64,000 bases of DNA from Caldilineaceae bacterium (GTDB lineage: Bacteria > Chloroflexota > Anaerolineae > Caldilineales > Caldilineaceae). Positions 53,247 to 61,686 of the stretch are shown here, piece after piece; position 1 is the stretch's first letter; every line of letters starts with the position of its first letter. The notes beneath the pieces were generated by a model, which ran no database searches, had not been told where the DNA came from, and was given only the letters and a program-made list of their open reading frames with translations. Position numbers and translations under genes: made by a program. The stretch is taken from contig JALHQH010000023.1 in NCBI GenBank assembly GCA_022842065.1, positions 76,798 to 140,797 of the forward strand. Direction: 5' to 3'.

Positions 53247-55531
53247 CAGGCACAGACCTCGGGCACAACAGGGATGGCGATCCCGGCCGCGGTGGCAAAG
53301 GGATTGGGGACGCCATCTAAGGTCGTCGGGGCGTCCTGTTCGGCCAGGACGACCACGGAGAGCAGTTCGGGCAACTGCCAGGCCAACAAGGAAATCGAGA
53401 CGGGGGCGGCGTTGTCACCGGTGGGGCGCTGGATCAGCCGCCACTCATCGCCCTGGCGTGTGAAGAGATTCAGGCTGCGCACCCCACGGACGCCAGCCAC
53501 GCGCGCCACCGCGACTTCCAATTCGCGATCGCGCACTTCGCCGCCAAGCGGCCAGCCCTCGTCAAGTGGTCCACCGCCGGGCAAGGGCCAGAGATAGCGG
53601 TAGAGTGCCTCGCGCACGGCGAGCAGGGTCTCTTCCTGGCCAAAGCCATCACGCAGCGCAACGCCCACGCTGAGTCCAATCGCCACATATTCGCAGCCGA
53701 TCACATAGAGTTCGGTGCCCAGTGGCCGGCGCGCATCAAGCCAGGCGTGGACTGTCTCGAGAAAGGGGCGATCCGGGCGCGGGTTGGGCGCTTTCTGGGT
53801 TGCCTTGTCTGGCAGCACCAGCACCGAGACCACACCCAGTACATTAAACAAACGTTGCTGGGGGCGAAATTTGGGCAGCACTTCGACCCGCCCCATGCGT
53901 ACCCCTGGCGTATCAACGGCCAGGTCGCGATAATCAGCCGCGGTGATCAGGCGGTCATGGTTGCGCAATAGACCTGGCACGCGCCGTTCGGCGGCGGCCA
54001 ATGTTTCCTGATCGACGCCGCCATCAGTGGGTAGCGCTTGGCCGACCTTGAGATCGTGACGGGCCTGGCCGGCCAAGTCAAAGGCGCTAATCCCCTGGAG
54101 CGAACCGGCGGGCAAGTTGCCCACTTTGCCGCCACCCGCACGCAACAAGGCCACGCGCACGCGACTCCCCGCTTCGGGAATCCGCCCACGCACCCCGTCG
54201 CCAAATTGGATCGTCCCGGCCTCGCGGTCGAGGGCAAAAACAGTGGCATCGCGCCCTGCCAATGCCAGATCCTCGATCTGTCCCCAGGGTTGGAACCCGC
54301 GCCCGCGCTCCTCCACCTGAAGTTGCAAGGTTTCGGCTTCGACTGATTGCCCCGGCAGTTGTAACAGTTGATCGGCGGCCCCGTTGCTTTGGCCAATGAT
54401 GCGCCCCGTGATCGTGCGCCGCTGGTCGATCTCGACGGCGTTGACCCCAATCCAGCTCAGATCGATGCTGGGTGGCTGGGCTTGGCCTTGGGTATCAGGG
54501 CGCAGGCGTAACCAGGTCACCAGGCGGGCCGCGGCGGCGGGATCATCAAGCCGGGGCGGCTGATCACCCACGCCGGCATCAACCATCGTGCGCACATCGT
54601 TGGTGGGCGCACCGATAAATTCGGCGGCGGGCAAGGCGAGACGCTGGATCCCGCGCCGGGTCAATTGGGCGGTGGTGTCTTCGATCACATCGATGGTAAA
54701 ATAGCGCGCTTTGCCCTCGCCATCCGTACCGGTGATCTCCCAGAGATGGGGAATGCCGGCGCGTTGGCCCCCCGCAAACAATTGATTGGGCGCAAAGAGA
54801 TCCGGCACTTCGATGGCCGGCAGCAACCCCACATTGAGCAACTGGGCGTTACCGTCCGCATCACCACCCAAGGCCAGCCGCACCGCATCGACCAAGTCGG
54901 CGGTCGGTGCCAAGATCGCTAGCCAGAGTGCTTTGTCAAGCGCGCTCACCGTGAGATCAAACCCCGCCGGTTGTGGCTGCCCATCGGCAAAGATGGGGGT
55001 CGTGACATAAGGGCGCGCCGCTTGGCTGGCCTGATCTCCCGTCGCGCTGCGCAACGATTGGAAATCGGGGGTGAAGATCGCGGTCAGCTCGTCGATCACG
55101 TCGGCCATGGCGGTGGCTTCATCACTCGTCAATGGCCGTTTATAAAAAGCCTGCATGGTGATCGGCAGCACGGTCACTTCGGCGCGTGTCTCAAAATTGA
55201 CTGGCCCTTTGACGGTGGCCAGTGGGCGCAATTTATGAACCCTGGCGCTCTCCCCGTCCAGCGTCAGGGTAATCAACCCGCGCGCGGGGATTGCTGGGCG
55301 CATTTGTTCACCGAGCAGGCGCAGAAAGGCCAGCCGTTGGCGTTCGGGCACCAGGTTGGCGCGGTAGAGCAGGGTATCGCCCAGCCAGGCAAAAAGTTCG
55401 ATCAAGGTGCGGCCCGGATCGCCCAGCCGTGGATTGGTCCACTCTGGGGTATGGGCGGGAATGCGCGCCAGCAGCTCTTGCACCAGATCGTCAAAGCTGC
55501 GGTCATCCAGCGCCGGTGGGTTGAATGGCAT
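53246..55531 (-). CDS. Baseplate J-like protein
   Basis: A 761-residue baseplate protein (gpJ/Pvc12 family). The start M-P-F-N-P-P-A-L-D-D-R-S-F-D-D-L-V-Q-E-L and P-E-W-T-N-P-R-L-G-D-P-G-R-T-L-I-E-L-F-A-W fit the putative baseplate assembly family of eCIS. The C-terminal half has G-D-G-V-R-G-R-I-P, then A-A-D-Y-R-D-L-A-V-D-T-P-G-V and L-E-V-A-V-A-R-V-A-G-V-R-G-V. It forms part of the wedge around the spike. The ATG starts three bases after the stop of the gp25 gene; the stop overlaps the next ATG. Confidence 0.85.
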   Translation of the reverse strand: MPFNPPALDDRSFDDLVQELLARIPAHTPEWTNPRLGDPGRTLIELFAWLGDTLLYRANLVPERQRLAFLRLLGEQMRPAIPARGLITLTLDGESARVHKLRPLATVKGPVNFETRAEVTVLPITMQAFYKRPLTSDEATAMADVIDELTAIFTPDFQSLRSATGDQASQAARPYVTTPIFADGQPQPAGFDLTVSALDKALWLAILAPTADLVDAVRLALGGDADGNAQLLNVGLLPAIEVPDLFAPNQLFAGGQRAGIPHLWEITGTDGEGKARYFTIDVIEDTTAQLTRRGIQRLALPAAEFIGAPTNDVRTMVDAGVGDQPPRLDDPAAAARLVTWLRLRPDTQGQAQPPSIDLSWIGVNAVEIDQRRTITGRIIGQSNGAADQLLQLPGQSVEAETLQLQVEERGRGFQPWGQIEDLALAGRDATVFALDREAGTIQFGDGVRGRIPEAGSRVRVALLRAGGGKVGNLPAGSLQGISAFDLAGQARHDLKVGQALPTDGGVDQETLAAAERRVPGLLRNHDRLITAADYRDLAVDTPGVRMGRVEVLPKFRPQQRLFNVLGVVSVLVLPDKATQKAPNPRPDRPFLETVHAWLDARRPLGTELYVIGCEYVAIGLSVGVALRDGFGQEETLLAVREALYRYLWPLPGGGPLDEGWPLGGEVRDRELEVAVARVAGVRGVRSLNLFTRQGDEWRLIQRPTGDNAAPVSISLLAWQLPELLSVVVLAEQDAPTTLDGVPNPFATAAGIAIPVVPEVCA

Positions 55532-55534
55532 GGG

Positions 55535-55930
55535 TTATGCCTCCAGTTCCATGGTAATGCCCAGTTGTTGCGCGGCCCCCGTGCGACGCAGGCGATAGGC
55601 CAGCTCGATGCGCAGGTGGGTGGGCTGGTCGGGTAGCTCGCGCACATCGACGCGGTCGAGCAAGATGCGCCCTTCCCACTGGGTCAGCGACTCTAGAATC
55701 AGGTCGCGGATACGGCGGCGGGTCGTCAGGTTATTCGGCTCGTGGAGAAAGCGTTCCAGCCCCGCGCCAAAGCGTTCACGCATGAGTTGTTCGCCCGGCT
55801 GCGTGCGCAGGATCACCTGGATCGACTGGCGCACGCTCTGCTCCAGCGTTGGATAGTGTAATTCCCCCTTACCATCGGGCAGCGGCAAGAGCGGCCAACC
55901 GATGGGCGGAGGCGATGGATTTTGAGTCAT
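55535..55930 (-). CDS. gp25-like baseplate wedge protein
   Basis: A 131-residue protein of the GPW/gp25 family. Visible: G-W-P-L-L-P-L-P-D-G at the start, S-V-R-Q-S-I-Q-V-I-L-R-T-Q-P-G-E-Q, then R-F-G-A-G-L-E-R-F-L-H-E-P-N-N and R-R-I-R-D-L-I-L-E-S-L. This is the lysozyme-like sheath-initiator found in all contractile tails. It lies nine bases after the stop of the previous gene and three before the gpJ gene. Confidence 0.85.
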   Translation of the reverse strand: MTQNPSPPPIGWPLLPLPDGKGELHYPTLEQSVRQSIQVILRTQPGEQLMRERFGAGLERFLHEPNNLTTRRRIRDLILESLTQWEGRILLDRVDVRELPDQPTHLRIELAYRLRRTGAAQQLGITMELEA

Positions 55931-55939
55931 AGTAGGCAG

Positions 55940-57562
55940 TTACTCCCGCTTGGGGATCGGAATACAGCTCCGGATATAAAAGAGCCACCAGAAGACGATC
56001 TGGAATAGTTGCAAAAAAATATTCAAGACCAAGAAAGCGCAGATCGTGATGATCGGGATGTTAAAGCTACAGATCCAATCCAGGGCTAAATTGCCGGATT
56101 TAACATTGCCAGCAAGCAAACCGGCCAGATCGTTGGCGTCGAGCAGGTTGTGTAGACTGGCCGGCACCTGAAAAGCAATGTTGGGTTTGAGCGCTTTCAA
56201 CTGTTCACGGTCGGTAATATCGGGCAACGAAATCTGGACCACCGGCACGCCGGCTGGCCCCGGCGCATGCCACTCGGCAATTTGGATGCGCGGCGTAGGC
56301 GCGCTCCAGACCACTTCGGGCGGACAACGATCATCCCGCTGCACACGGATGAAACCGCGCACCCGATATTGACGATCACGTGTTTTGTAACGCCCTTCGC
56401 CACCGGTGATATCCGCCAGCCGTGATTGGAGCAGGGCGGTCAGCGCCTGTAAAATGTTGGTGCGCTGGCGCTGGCTGAGCTGCCAGCGATAGTTTTTTAC
56501 CGCCGTCCCTAATAAGAACAACGAGGGCGTTGTCAGTTGGCCGGCGACTTGCGCCGCACGTTGATCTTGACGACGCAATTGTTCCGCTCGCGTATTTTGC
56601 AAAAGCACACCCGCGCCGATCCGCTCACCAGCAGGGGCAACCAGTTCGACTGTATTTAGCTGTTGCAGCAGACGGTTGGCCGCGGCGGTGCCGTCAAAAG
56701 CGCCAAAATCGTTAAAATAGTTCGCCATTTGCAAAAAGAGATCGATGTGTGATGCGTTGTCGCTGTCAGCAAAGAGTAGGGTCTGGCCCATGACCGGGAG
56801 ATCGAAGGACATTTCCACGGTCAGATAACTCAACGCGGTGCCATCGGCCTGCACCTGCACAAAAAGTTGGGCCACCTGTTCGGCGTCGTTGGCCGTTGGT
56901 GATGGTGCGGTCGTGCTGTATTCAGCGCTGATCACCGGCACTAGCCCATAAAGAATCGTCTTGCCCAAGGCCGCACAAAGGGCGGGCGGAGCGACAAATA
57001 AGGGTGAGCTATTTTCGGCCAGCGGTGTGGTCAGGCCATTGCGCTCTACAATCCGGCGGTCCAACTCGGCCTGGCCGGTGGTAAAGAGGGGGCGACGCAA
57101 CGCCGGGTCGGGATCTTGGTCCAAGGCACGGGGCGAATCCAGCGGTCGCCAGCCCGTGTTGGTCGTGCCCATGCTGGTCCACCCTTCCAACCGTTCGGGG
57201 GCTAAGGTGTTGCCCGCCGTGTCGGTGGCGATGCGGCGTACGACTAAACCGGCCCCGGCAATGCGTGTCGGGTCCAGGCGTGGCCGCCCGAGCTCTTCAC
57301 AATAGGCTTCAAAGAGGGCGAGATGAAAGACCCGGTGGACTGGCTGATAGAGCGTTACGCTGCGGTCGGCGTTCGCTTTGACCTGTGCCTGTTGCACGGT
57401 CTTGATCCCCTCCGGCGCGGCCAACTCGTGTAAGAGCGCGTCGATAAAATTGTCATCGATGCGCTGAATCAGCAGCGGCCCCTGTTCATCGCCGACCCTG
57501 CCCAGCCCACGCAGCCGGATCGGATGGTGATTTGCCTTTGCGCCATGCCCTCGCGTTACCAT
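55940..57562 (-). CDS. eCIS-locus protein with C-terminal membrane segment, unknown
   Basis: A 540-residue protein not assigned to a family. A soluble region runs to about residue 490, with V-H-R-V-F-H-L-A-L-F-E-A-Y-C-E-E, G-A-G-L-V-V-R-R-I-A and, near the end, D-I-T-D-R-E-Q-L-K-A-L-K-P-N-I. The last 40 residues are strongly hydrophobic: W-I-C-S-F-N-I-P-I-I-T-I-C followed by F-L-V-L-N-I-F-L-Q-L-F-Q-I-V-F-W-W, then a short basic end. This could be a membrane anchor, exceptional in an otherwise soluble set. The gene overlaps the spike gene by 7 bp and precedes gp25, so it belongs to the operon. Confidence 0.6.
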   Translation of the reverse strand: MVTRGHGAKANHHPIRLRGLGRVGDEQGPLLIQRIDDNFIDALLHELAAPEGIKTVQQAQVKANADRSVTLYQPVHRVFHLALFEAYCEELGRPRLDPTRIAGAGLVVRRIATDTAGNTLAPERLEGWTSMGTTNTGWRPLDSPRALDQDPDPALRRPLFTTGQAELDRRIVERNGLTTPLAENSSPLFVAPPALCAALGKTILYGLVPVISAEYSTTAPSPTANDAEQVAQLFVQVQADGTALSYLTVEMSFDLPVMGQTLLFADSDNASHIDLFLQMANYFNDFGAFDGTAAANRLLQQLNTVELVAPAGERIGAGVLLQNTRAEQLRRQDQRAAQVAGQLTTPSLFLLGTAVKNYRWQLSQRQRTNILQALTALLQSRLADITGGEGRYKTRDRQYRVRGFIRVQRDDRCPPEVVWSAPTPRIQIAEWHAPGPAGVPVVQISLPDITDREQLKALKPNIAFQVPASLHNLLDANDLAGLLAGNVKSGNLALDWICSFNIPIITICAFLVLNIFLQLFQIVFWWLFYIRSCIPIPKRE

Positions 57563-58251
57563 ACGTTGCCTGCTCCTGGTGTATAGGTCTCGGCGATCAC
57601 CGTGGTCGCCTTCAAAATGTCACACTTGAGCAGGCCAGAGAAGGTCGAGATGGCGGCATCAACCTTCACATTCGGCGCCGTCACCGTCACCTGTGATGCA
57701 TTGACGTTGACCGTTGCGGTCTGAATGGTGACACCACCGGAATCAATCGTGATCGTTGTGCCGGCCGCGCGCAACTCGATTTTGCCGCCACCCGCATCGG
57801 TCAACTCACCGCTGACACCGCCCGGTGTGGTGAAAGAAATCGTGGCTGCGCCGCTCTTCTCCTCGACAATCGCAATCCGGGTGCCCGCCTTGCCGACTAT
57901 TGTCCAACGGTCGACGCGATCCCCCGCCCCGCCGAGCGTTTCGGGGGGCGTCGCATTGCCATGCCAGAGCCCACCGACCACCACCGGCAGCCGGCTATCG
58001 CCACTGACAAAGGTGATCAACACTTCGTCACCCACGTCGGGCAGCAAAAAAGCCCCGCGATTGGCACCGGCAAAAGGCACGGCGACCCGCGCCCAGATCG
58101 GGCCATCTTGATCGGCCACGCCATCAAAACTGAGCAGGCGGACCTGGACGCGCGCCAGCCCTAATGGGTCATCGACGGCCACCACTTCGGCGAGATAGGC
58201 GGCGTTAAAACGACCAGGATTTGGAATTTCAAAGAGCGCCGGTAAGTTCAC
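57556..58251 (-). CDS. gpV-like spike protein
   Basis: A 231-residue spike protein. The N-terminal OB-fold is visible as D-P-L-G-L-A-R-V-Q-V-R-L, W-A-R-V-A-V-P-F-A-G and D-V-G-D-E-V-L-I-T-F-V-S-G-D. The C-terminal half is repetitive strand (TITIDSGGVTIQTATVNVNA), a beta-helix needle as in gp5/VgrG. No PAAR tip is fused. The start is GTG 58251, which overlaps the preceding TGA as GTGA and follows GGGGAGG by six bases; the ATG at 58275 would overlap the upstream gene by 28 bp. Confidence 0.85.
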   Translation of the reverse strand: MNLPALFEIPNPGRFNAAYLAEVVAVDDPLGLARVQVRLLSFDGVADQDGPIWARVAVPFAGANRGAFLLPDVGDEVLITFVSGDSRLPVVVGGLWHGNATPPETLGGAGDRVDRWTIVGKAGTRIAIVEEKSGAATISFTTPGGVSGELTDAGGGKIELRAAGTTITIDSGGVTIQTATVNVNASQVTVTAPNVKVDAAISTFSGLLKCDILKATTVIAETYTPGAGNVW

Positions 58252-59336
58252 GGTGTGCCTCCCCAATAGGCACATTCGGCCTGAAAGTCGGTCTCATAAC
58301 CACGCGTCACATCCCACCGGTGGCAGGCGTGGACCACATAATAGCTGTTGTCAAAACGCCGCCCCAGCCCACTGACAGTGACATGGGTGCCAACCCGGAT
58401 CGCAGGATTGCCGTCGGCAGTGGCGTCCAGACACAAGAATTGTCGCGCCCGCTGGTCAAAGGCGGCATCGGCCGCGGCCTGCGCTTCCTCAGCGGTGGTG
58501 ACCGCAAGGTGGCCGATATGATGGCTGCGATGTCCTAACGCCCGCTCTAGTAGTTGCGCACCGGTTGCGCCTTGCCCTGGTCCCAGCGCGCTGCCTGTAC
58601 TTTGCCCGGTGACGCGCTCGCCTTGGATTGGATTCCAGCCCGTCACGGTTACTGCGCTGACTTGGTGGGCCAGATCGGCAGTGACCCGCGCCTGGCGCAA
58701 TTGGCTGTGTAGTTCTAGTTCTAGACTACCGCGTGCCACGTCACTGCGCGGCGAGAGATGAAGTTCATTGCCCACCACCTGCAGGTCGCCAGCATAACGA
58801 GCGAGCAGGCGGCGCAAAAAGGCCAGGTCACTCTCATTGAGTTGCACCCACGTCCCAATGTTGGCCGTAAAACCAGTGATGACTGGGGTCAGGCCCAGAC
58901 GGTCGGCCAGGGCCGTGGCCAGATCGGCAATCGTCACCTCATCGTGGACGGCGGTGCGCCTGCTCATACGCGCCTGTTGAAAGGCATCCTCGGCGAGCAC
59001 GGTCAGCTCTGGTGGGGCGGCGGTGGGAAAATCGGCCTCCAGCCCGGTGATGACGCCCTGGAAAATTTCGCGTGGACTGTTTTCGTCGCCGCCATAGACG
59101 GTGATGCGTGCGCCCAGGCGTAGAATCTGATCATCCTCAAAGGCCAGATCGGCTCCCCCCTGGGCGTCGCTGGCAATGTTGCTCACGACCAACGCCAAGG
59201 TCGAAAGGCCGCCTTCCGCTTCGGTCATTTCCATGCCGATCAGCAGTTCGCTCACTTTGGGATATTCCTGCGTGTCAATGCGCACGGTTGGCCGGGCCCG
59301 GTAGACCGCTTGGGTGGAGAGTGGTGTTTCTGGCAT
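58248..59336 (-). CDS. gpD-like hub protein
   Basis: A 362-residue protein of the late-control gpD/gp27 (VgrG N-terminal) family. Visible: L-I-G-M-E-M-T-E-A-E-G, R-E-I-F-Q-G-V-I-T-G-L-E-A-D-F, the domain core D-L-A-F-L-R-R-L-L-A-R-Y-A-G and T-V-T-G-W-N-P. Together with the gpV-like neighbour it makes the split equivalent of VgrG/Pvc8. The two genes overlap as GTGA. The start at ATG 59336 has only a weak ribosome site. Confidence 0.85.
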   Translation of the reverse strand: MPETPLSTQAVYRARPTVRIDTQEYPKVSELLIGMEMTEAEGGLSTLALVVSNIASDAQGGADLAFEDDQILRLGARITVYGGDENSPREIFQGVITGLEADFPTAAPPELTVLAEDAFQQARMSRRTAVHDEVTIADLATALADRLGLTPVITGFTANIGTWVQLNESDLAFLRRLLARYAGDLQVVGNELHLSPRSDVARGSLELELHSQLRQARVTADLAHQVSAVTVTGWNPIQGERVTGQSTGSALGPGQGATGAQLLERALGHRSHHIGHLAVTTAEEAQAAADAAFDQRARQFLCLDATADGNPAIRVGTHVTVSGLGRRFDNSYYVVHACHRWDVTRGYETDFQAECAYWGGTP

Positions 59337-59387
59337 AAGAGTCTTTGGTCGATTGGTCGTCAGTCGTCAGTGATCAGTAGTCAGTCG

Positions 59388-59561
59388 TCAATCCGCACGG
59401 ACGCGCGCTTGGCGTTGGGCTAGGAGGCGCAGTTGCCGGCAGATGGTTTCCTGTTGTTGGGGGGGCGGCGTTTGAGCGGCCCCTTGTCCTGTGGGAGCGG
59501 TGGGCGGTGTTGCGTTGGGTGCTTCGACTTCGCCCACGATTTCGTCGAAAATGACGGCCAT
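59388..59561 (-). CDS. Small eCIS protein (Pvc6/DUF5908-like position)
   Basis: A 57-residue protein starting M-A-V-I-F-D-E-I-V-G-E-V, then a Pro/Thr/Gln linker and a basic C-terminus (RQLRLLAQRQARVRA). The size, order (between tube-adaptor and hub) and the E-x-V-x-x-x-V N-terminal strand match the small Pvc6/Afp6-type proteins. The ATG 59561 is the start; the longer frame upstream runs through repeats. Confidence 0.6.
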   Translation of the reverse strand: MAVIFDEIVGEVEAPNATPPTAPTGQGAAQTPPPQQQETICRQLRLLAQRQARVRAD

Positions 59562-60025
59562 GATGAACCTCGGTTTGGGTTGAACCTTTAAGCTAAAGGG
59601 TAAATGGTGCGGTTGCCACGCAGGTGGTTGAAACACACCTGCTGATAGGCACAAGTGCGTTGAAACGCACTGATATTTAACCCGTTTTAACGGGTTTTGC
59701 ATCTCAGCCGGGTGTTTCAACCCCGGCGGGTGTAGACGCGTTATGGCGAATCACAGGGCGGGCACGCCGGTGGTTGAAACCACCGGCTGAGATGCTGAAG
59801 TGCGTTGGCGCTTTGCGCCCATTGCATGAAAAAACGCACTAACGTCTAACCCGTTTATGAGAGTCAAGTAATTGTTTCGGTAAAAAGGCCCCCTCCTAAC
59901 CTCCCCCAAGGGGGCGGAACTGTTCCCTCCCCAAGGGGAGGGTTAGGGAGGGGCTGGATTTACCGAATTTAATTTTTAATCTCCATTAACGGGTTTTGCA
60001 TATCAGGCAGGCATTTCAATGCTTG
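59562..60025. repeat. Gene-free repeat cluster in the eCIS operon
   Basis: A 460-bp gap packed with repeats: TAACCCGTTTTAACGGGTTT (59679-59698) followed by TGCATCTCAGC, GGTGGTTGAAACCACCGG (59771-59788, perfect inverted GGTGGTT/AACCACC), CCTCCCCAAGGGGAGG (59926-59941) and AACGGGTTTTGCATATCAGG (59989-60008). No open frame. It separates the tube-adaptor gene from the hub genes and may modulate downstream expression. Confidence 0.7.
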
Positions 60026-61093
60026 CTAATCAAACTGAATGCGGTCGCGCAGACTGACGGTGGCCCCGACATCGGCGCTGAGACCGATGCCGCCGTCCAC
60101 TTTGGCTTGGCCACCGACGCCAAAGCCGGTGGCCAGGTCGGTGGCCAGGGTGAGCGAGGCGCTGCTTTCCAATAATAGATCGGTGTCGAGTGTGGCGGCG
60201 ACGTTTACGCTGCGGCCCGTGTGAAGCTGGGCAAAGGCCCCCGCCCCGGCGGCGACACCAGCGGAGGCGGCCCCACCCATCGTTGCCGAAACGCCAACGC
60301 CGGCACTGATACCGGCCCCAATGCTGGCCCCAATCCCGCCACCGATGCCGCCCCCAATCCCCAGCCCGCCACCGGCACCACCGCTGGCAAAGGCCACGGG
60401 ACCACCCAGTTGCACGGCTGCGTCCACAGTTAATGAGGGGCCGCTGGGGAAGCGCAGACTCTCCTGGTTATTGACGGCGGCCACCGCGCGGGCGGCACGG
60501 GCGTTACCGGCGCGGGTGGCAACAGCGGCGGCGCTGCCCGCCCCCCCATTGTTCGGGTTGCCCGGGCCGTTTGGGTTGCTGTGGGTGGGCGCCTCGACAC
60601 TGCTCAGCGAACCACCCACACCAACCACATCACCAGTTTCGCCGGTTTCTTCAAAGACCTTGTCCTGGTTGGCCAGGGTCAGGTTGATCGTGGCCCGCAG
60701 GGGGACGCCGGTAGGGGCAAAGAAGTCGAGCGTCTCTTTGTAGCTCTCGACCATGCCCTGAAATTTGTAGGCACCCCACTCAAAGAGCACAATCGCCGGG
60801 GTCTTTTTGTTGCCCTGGGGGGTTGGCTGCATAAACGCGGCAACTTTTCCCGTATCCACCCGCACATCCTGGCCGTTGTGGGTGGTGTCAAAGATCAGCT
60901 CCATCACCAGTTTGCCGGTGGTTGAAGTGACATATTGTTTCTTGTTGTCGCCGCGCCCCTTGTTTTCAATACTGTTGGTAACGGTATATTCCAGCGACGC
61001 CGGGTTGAAATGGATGAAGACGGGGTTACCCCGTTGCCCACGGCTGTCGATGGGAAAAAATTCGGCGCGAACAATCTGTGTGCTCTGTGTCAT
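60026..61093 (-). CDS. Tube-adaptor protein (CIS_tube) with LysM-like part and Gly-rich tail
   Basis: A 355-residue protein. Residues 1-155 are the CIS_tube domain (H-F-N-P-A-S-L-E-Y-T-V, F-D-T-T-H-N-G-Q-D-V-R, F-E-W-G-A-Y-K-F-Q-G). Residues about 185-227 (AGNARAARAVAAVNNQESLR then G-P-S-L-T-V) look like a degenerate LysM/gpX-like module. Residues about 230-345 are very Gly/Ala rich (GGLGIGGGIGGGIGASIGAG), a low-complexity tail longer than in Pvc7/Afp7. It connects the tube to the hub. The ATG lies three bases after the preceding stop. Confidence 0.75.
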   Translation of the reverse strand: MTQSTQIVRAEFFPIDSRGQRGNPVFIHFNPASLEYTVTNSIENKGRGDNKKQYVTSTTGKLVMELIFDTTHNGQDVRVDTGKVAAFMQPTPQGNKKTPAIVLFEWGAYKFQGMVESYKETLDFFAPTGVPLRATINLTLANQDKVFEETGETGDVVGVGGSLSSVEAPTHSNPNGPGNPNNGGAGSAAAVATRAGNARAARAVAAVNNQESLRFPSGPSLTVDAAVQLGGPVAFASGGAGGGLGIGGGIGGGIGASIGAGISAGVGVSATMGGAASAGVAAGAGAFAQLHTGRSVNVAATLDTDLLLESSASLTLATDLATGFGVGGQAKVDGGIGLSADVGATVSLRDRIQFD

Positions 61094-61096
61094 TGG

Positions 61097-61594
61097 TTAT
61101 ACACTCACCATGCTCAGCCCCTCATAAGCCAGATGCAGCTCTTCGACCCCCACCTGATCACCCAGCGCGTTGAGGTCGGGGACCTTAAACTTAATCGGCA
61201 GCGCCTTGTCCAGCTTCCATTTGAGCTGCGGCTGATTGGCGGGATTGGAAAGCGTAATCTCCACATCGAGCCGATGGGCATAGGCCCCGTCACGGTTGAC
61301 CAGCTCAAACCATTGCCAGAGATGGCGGGTGGTGGTGATCCCGCGGCGCAGGATCACGGTCGCAAAGGTCACCGGCCCGGCGCGCTGGGCGGCCCCATAG
61401 TTAACCCCACCTTCGCGGATCACCTTGGGTTCCATCGTCGCTTCTAGCCCCGTGCATTCGGAAAAAGCCCCGGAACAGAGCGGCACATCACTGCCCACCC
61501 GCTGGCCAAGCGGCGATTCTTTAAAGTCAACCCGAAAACGGAAGACATGAAAAGGTAACTGCTCATTCGCGCGTGGAGCGCGTTCGTCGGGCAT
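61097..61594 (-). CDS. Phage tail tube protein (second copy)
   Basis: A 165-residue gp19/T4-type tube protein. Visible: F-H-V-F-R-F-R-V-D-F, S-E-C-T-G-L-E-A, the loop V-T-F-A-T-V-I-L-R-R-G-I-T-T, and a final strand W-K-L-D-K-A-L-P-I-K-F-K-V-P. It forms the inner tube or its initiating ring. The start is ATG 61594, after TAGGAGG by five bases. It differs from the first tube gene, so the two are paralogues, as in Pvc1/Pvc5. Confidence 0.85.
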   Translation of the reverse strand: MPDERAPRANEQLPFHVFRFRVDFKESPLGQRVGSDVPLCSGAFSECTGLEATMEPKVIREGGVNYGAAQRAGPVTFATVILRRGITTTRHLWQWFELVNRDGAYAHRLDVEITLSNPANQPQLKWKLDKALPIKFKVPDLNALGDQVGVEELHLAYEGLSMVSV

Positions 61595-61686
61595 GGTTCC
61601 TCCTAAATTCCGGTTGTGTACTCTGCATCCCCCGATGCAGAGCGGTGCGCATCCCCTGATGCGCACTACACTTGGACGGAAGCGCA
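61595..61686. repeat. Two GATGC-type hairpins in the sheath/tube gap
   Basis: CTCTGCATCCCCCGATGCAGAG (61621-61642) and GTGCGCATCCCCTGATGCGCAC (about 61647-61668) are adjacent hairpins of the same repeat family seen at 33330. They lie in the 5' leader of the tube gene and could influence expression between genes. Confidence 0.6.
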
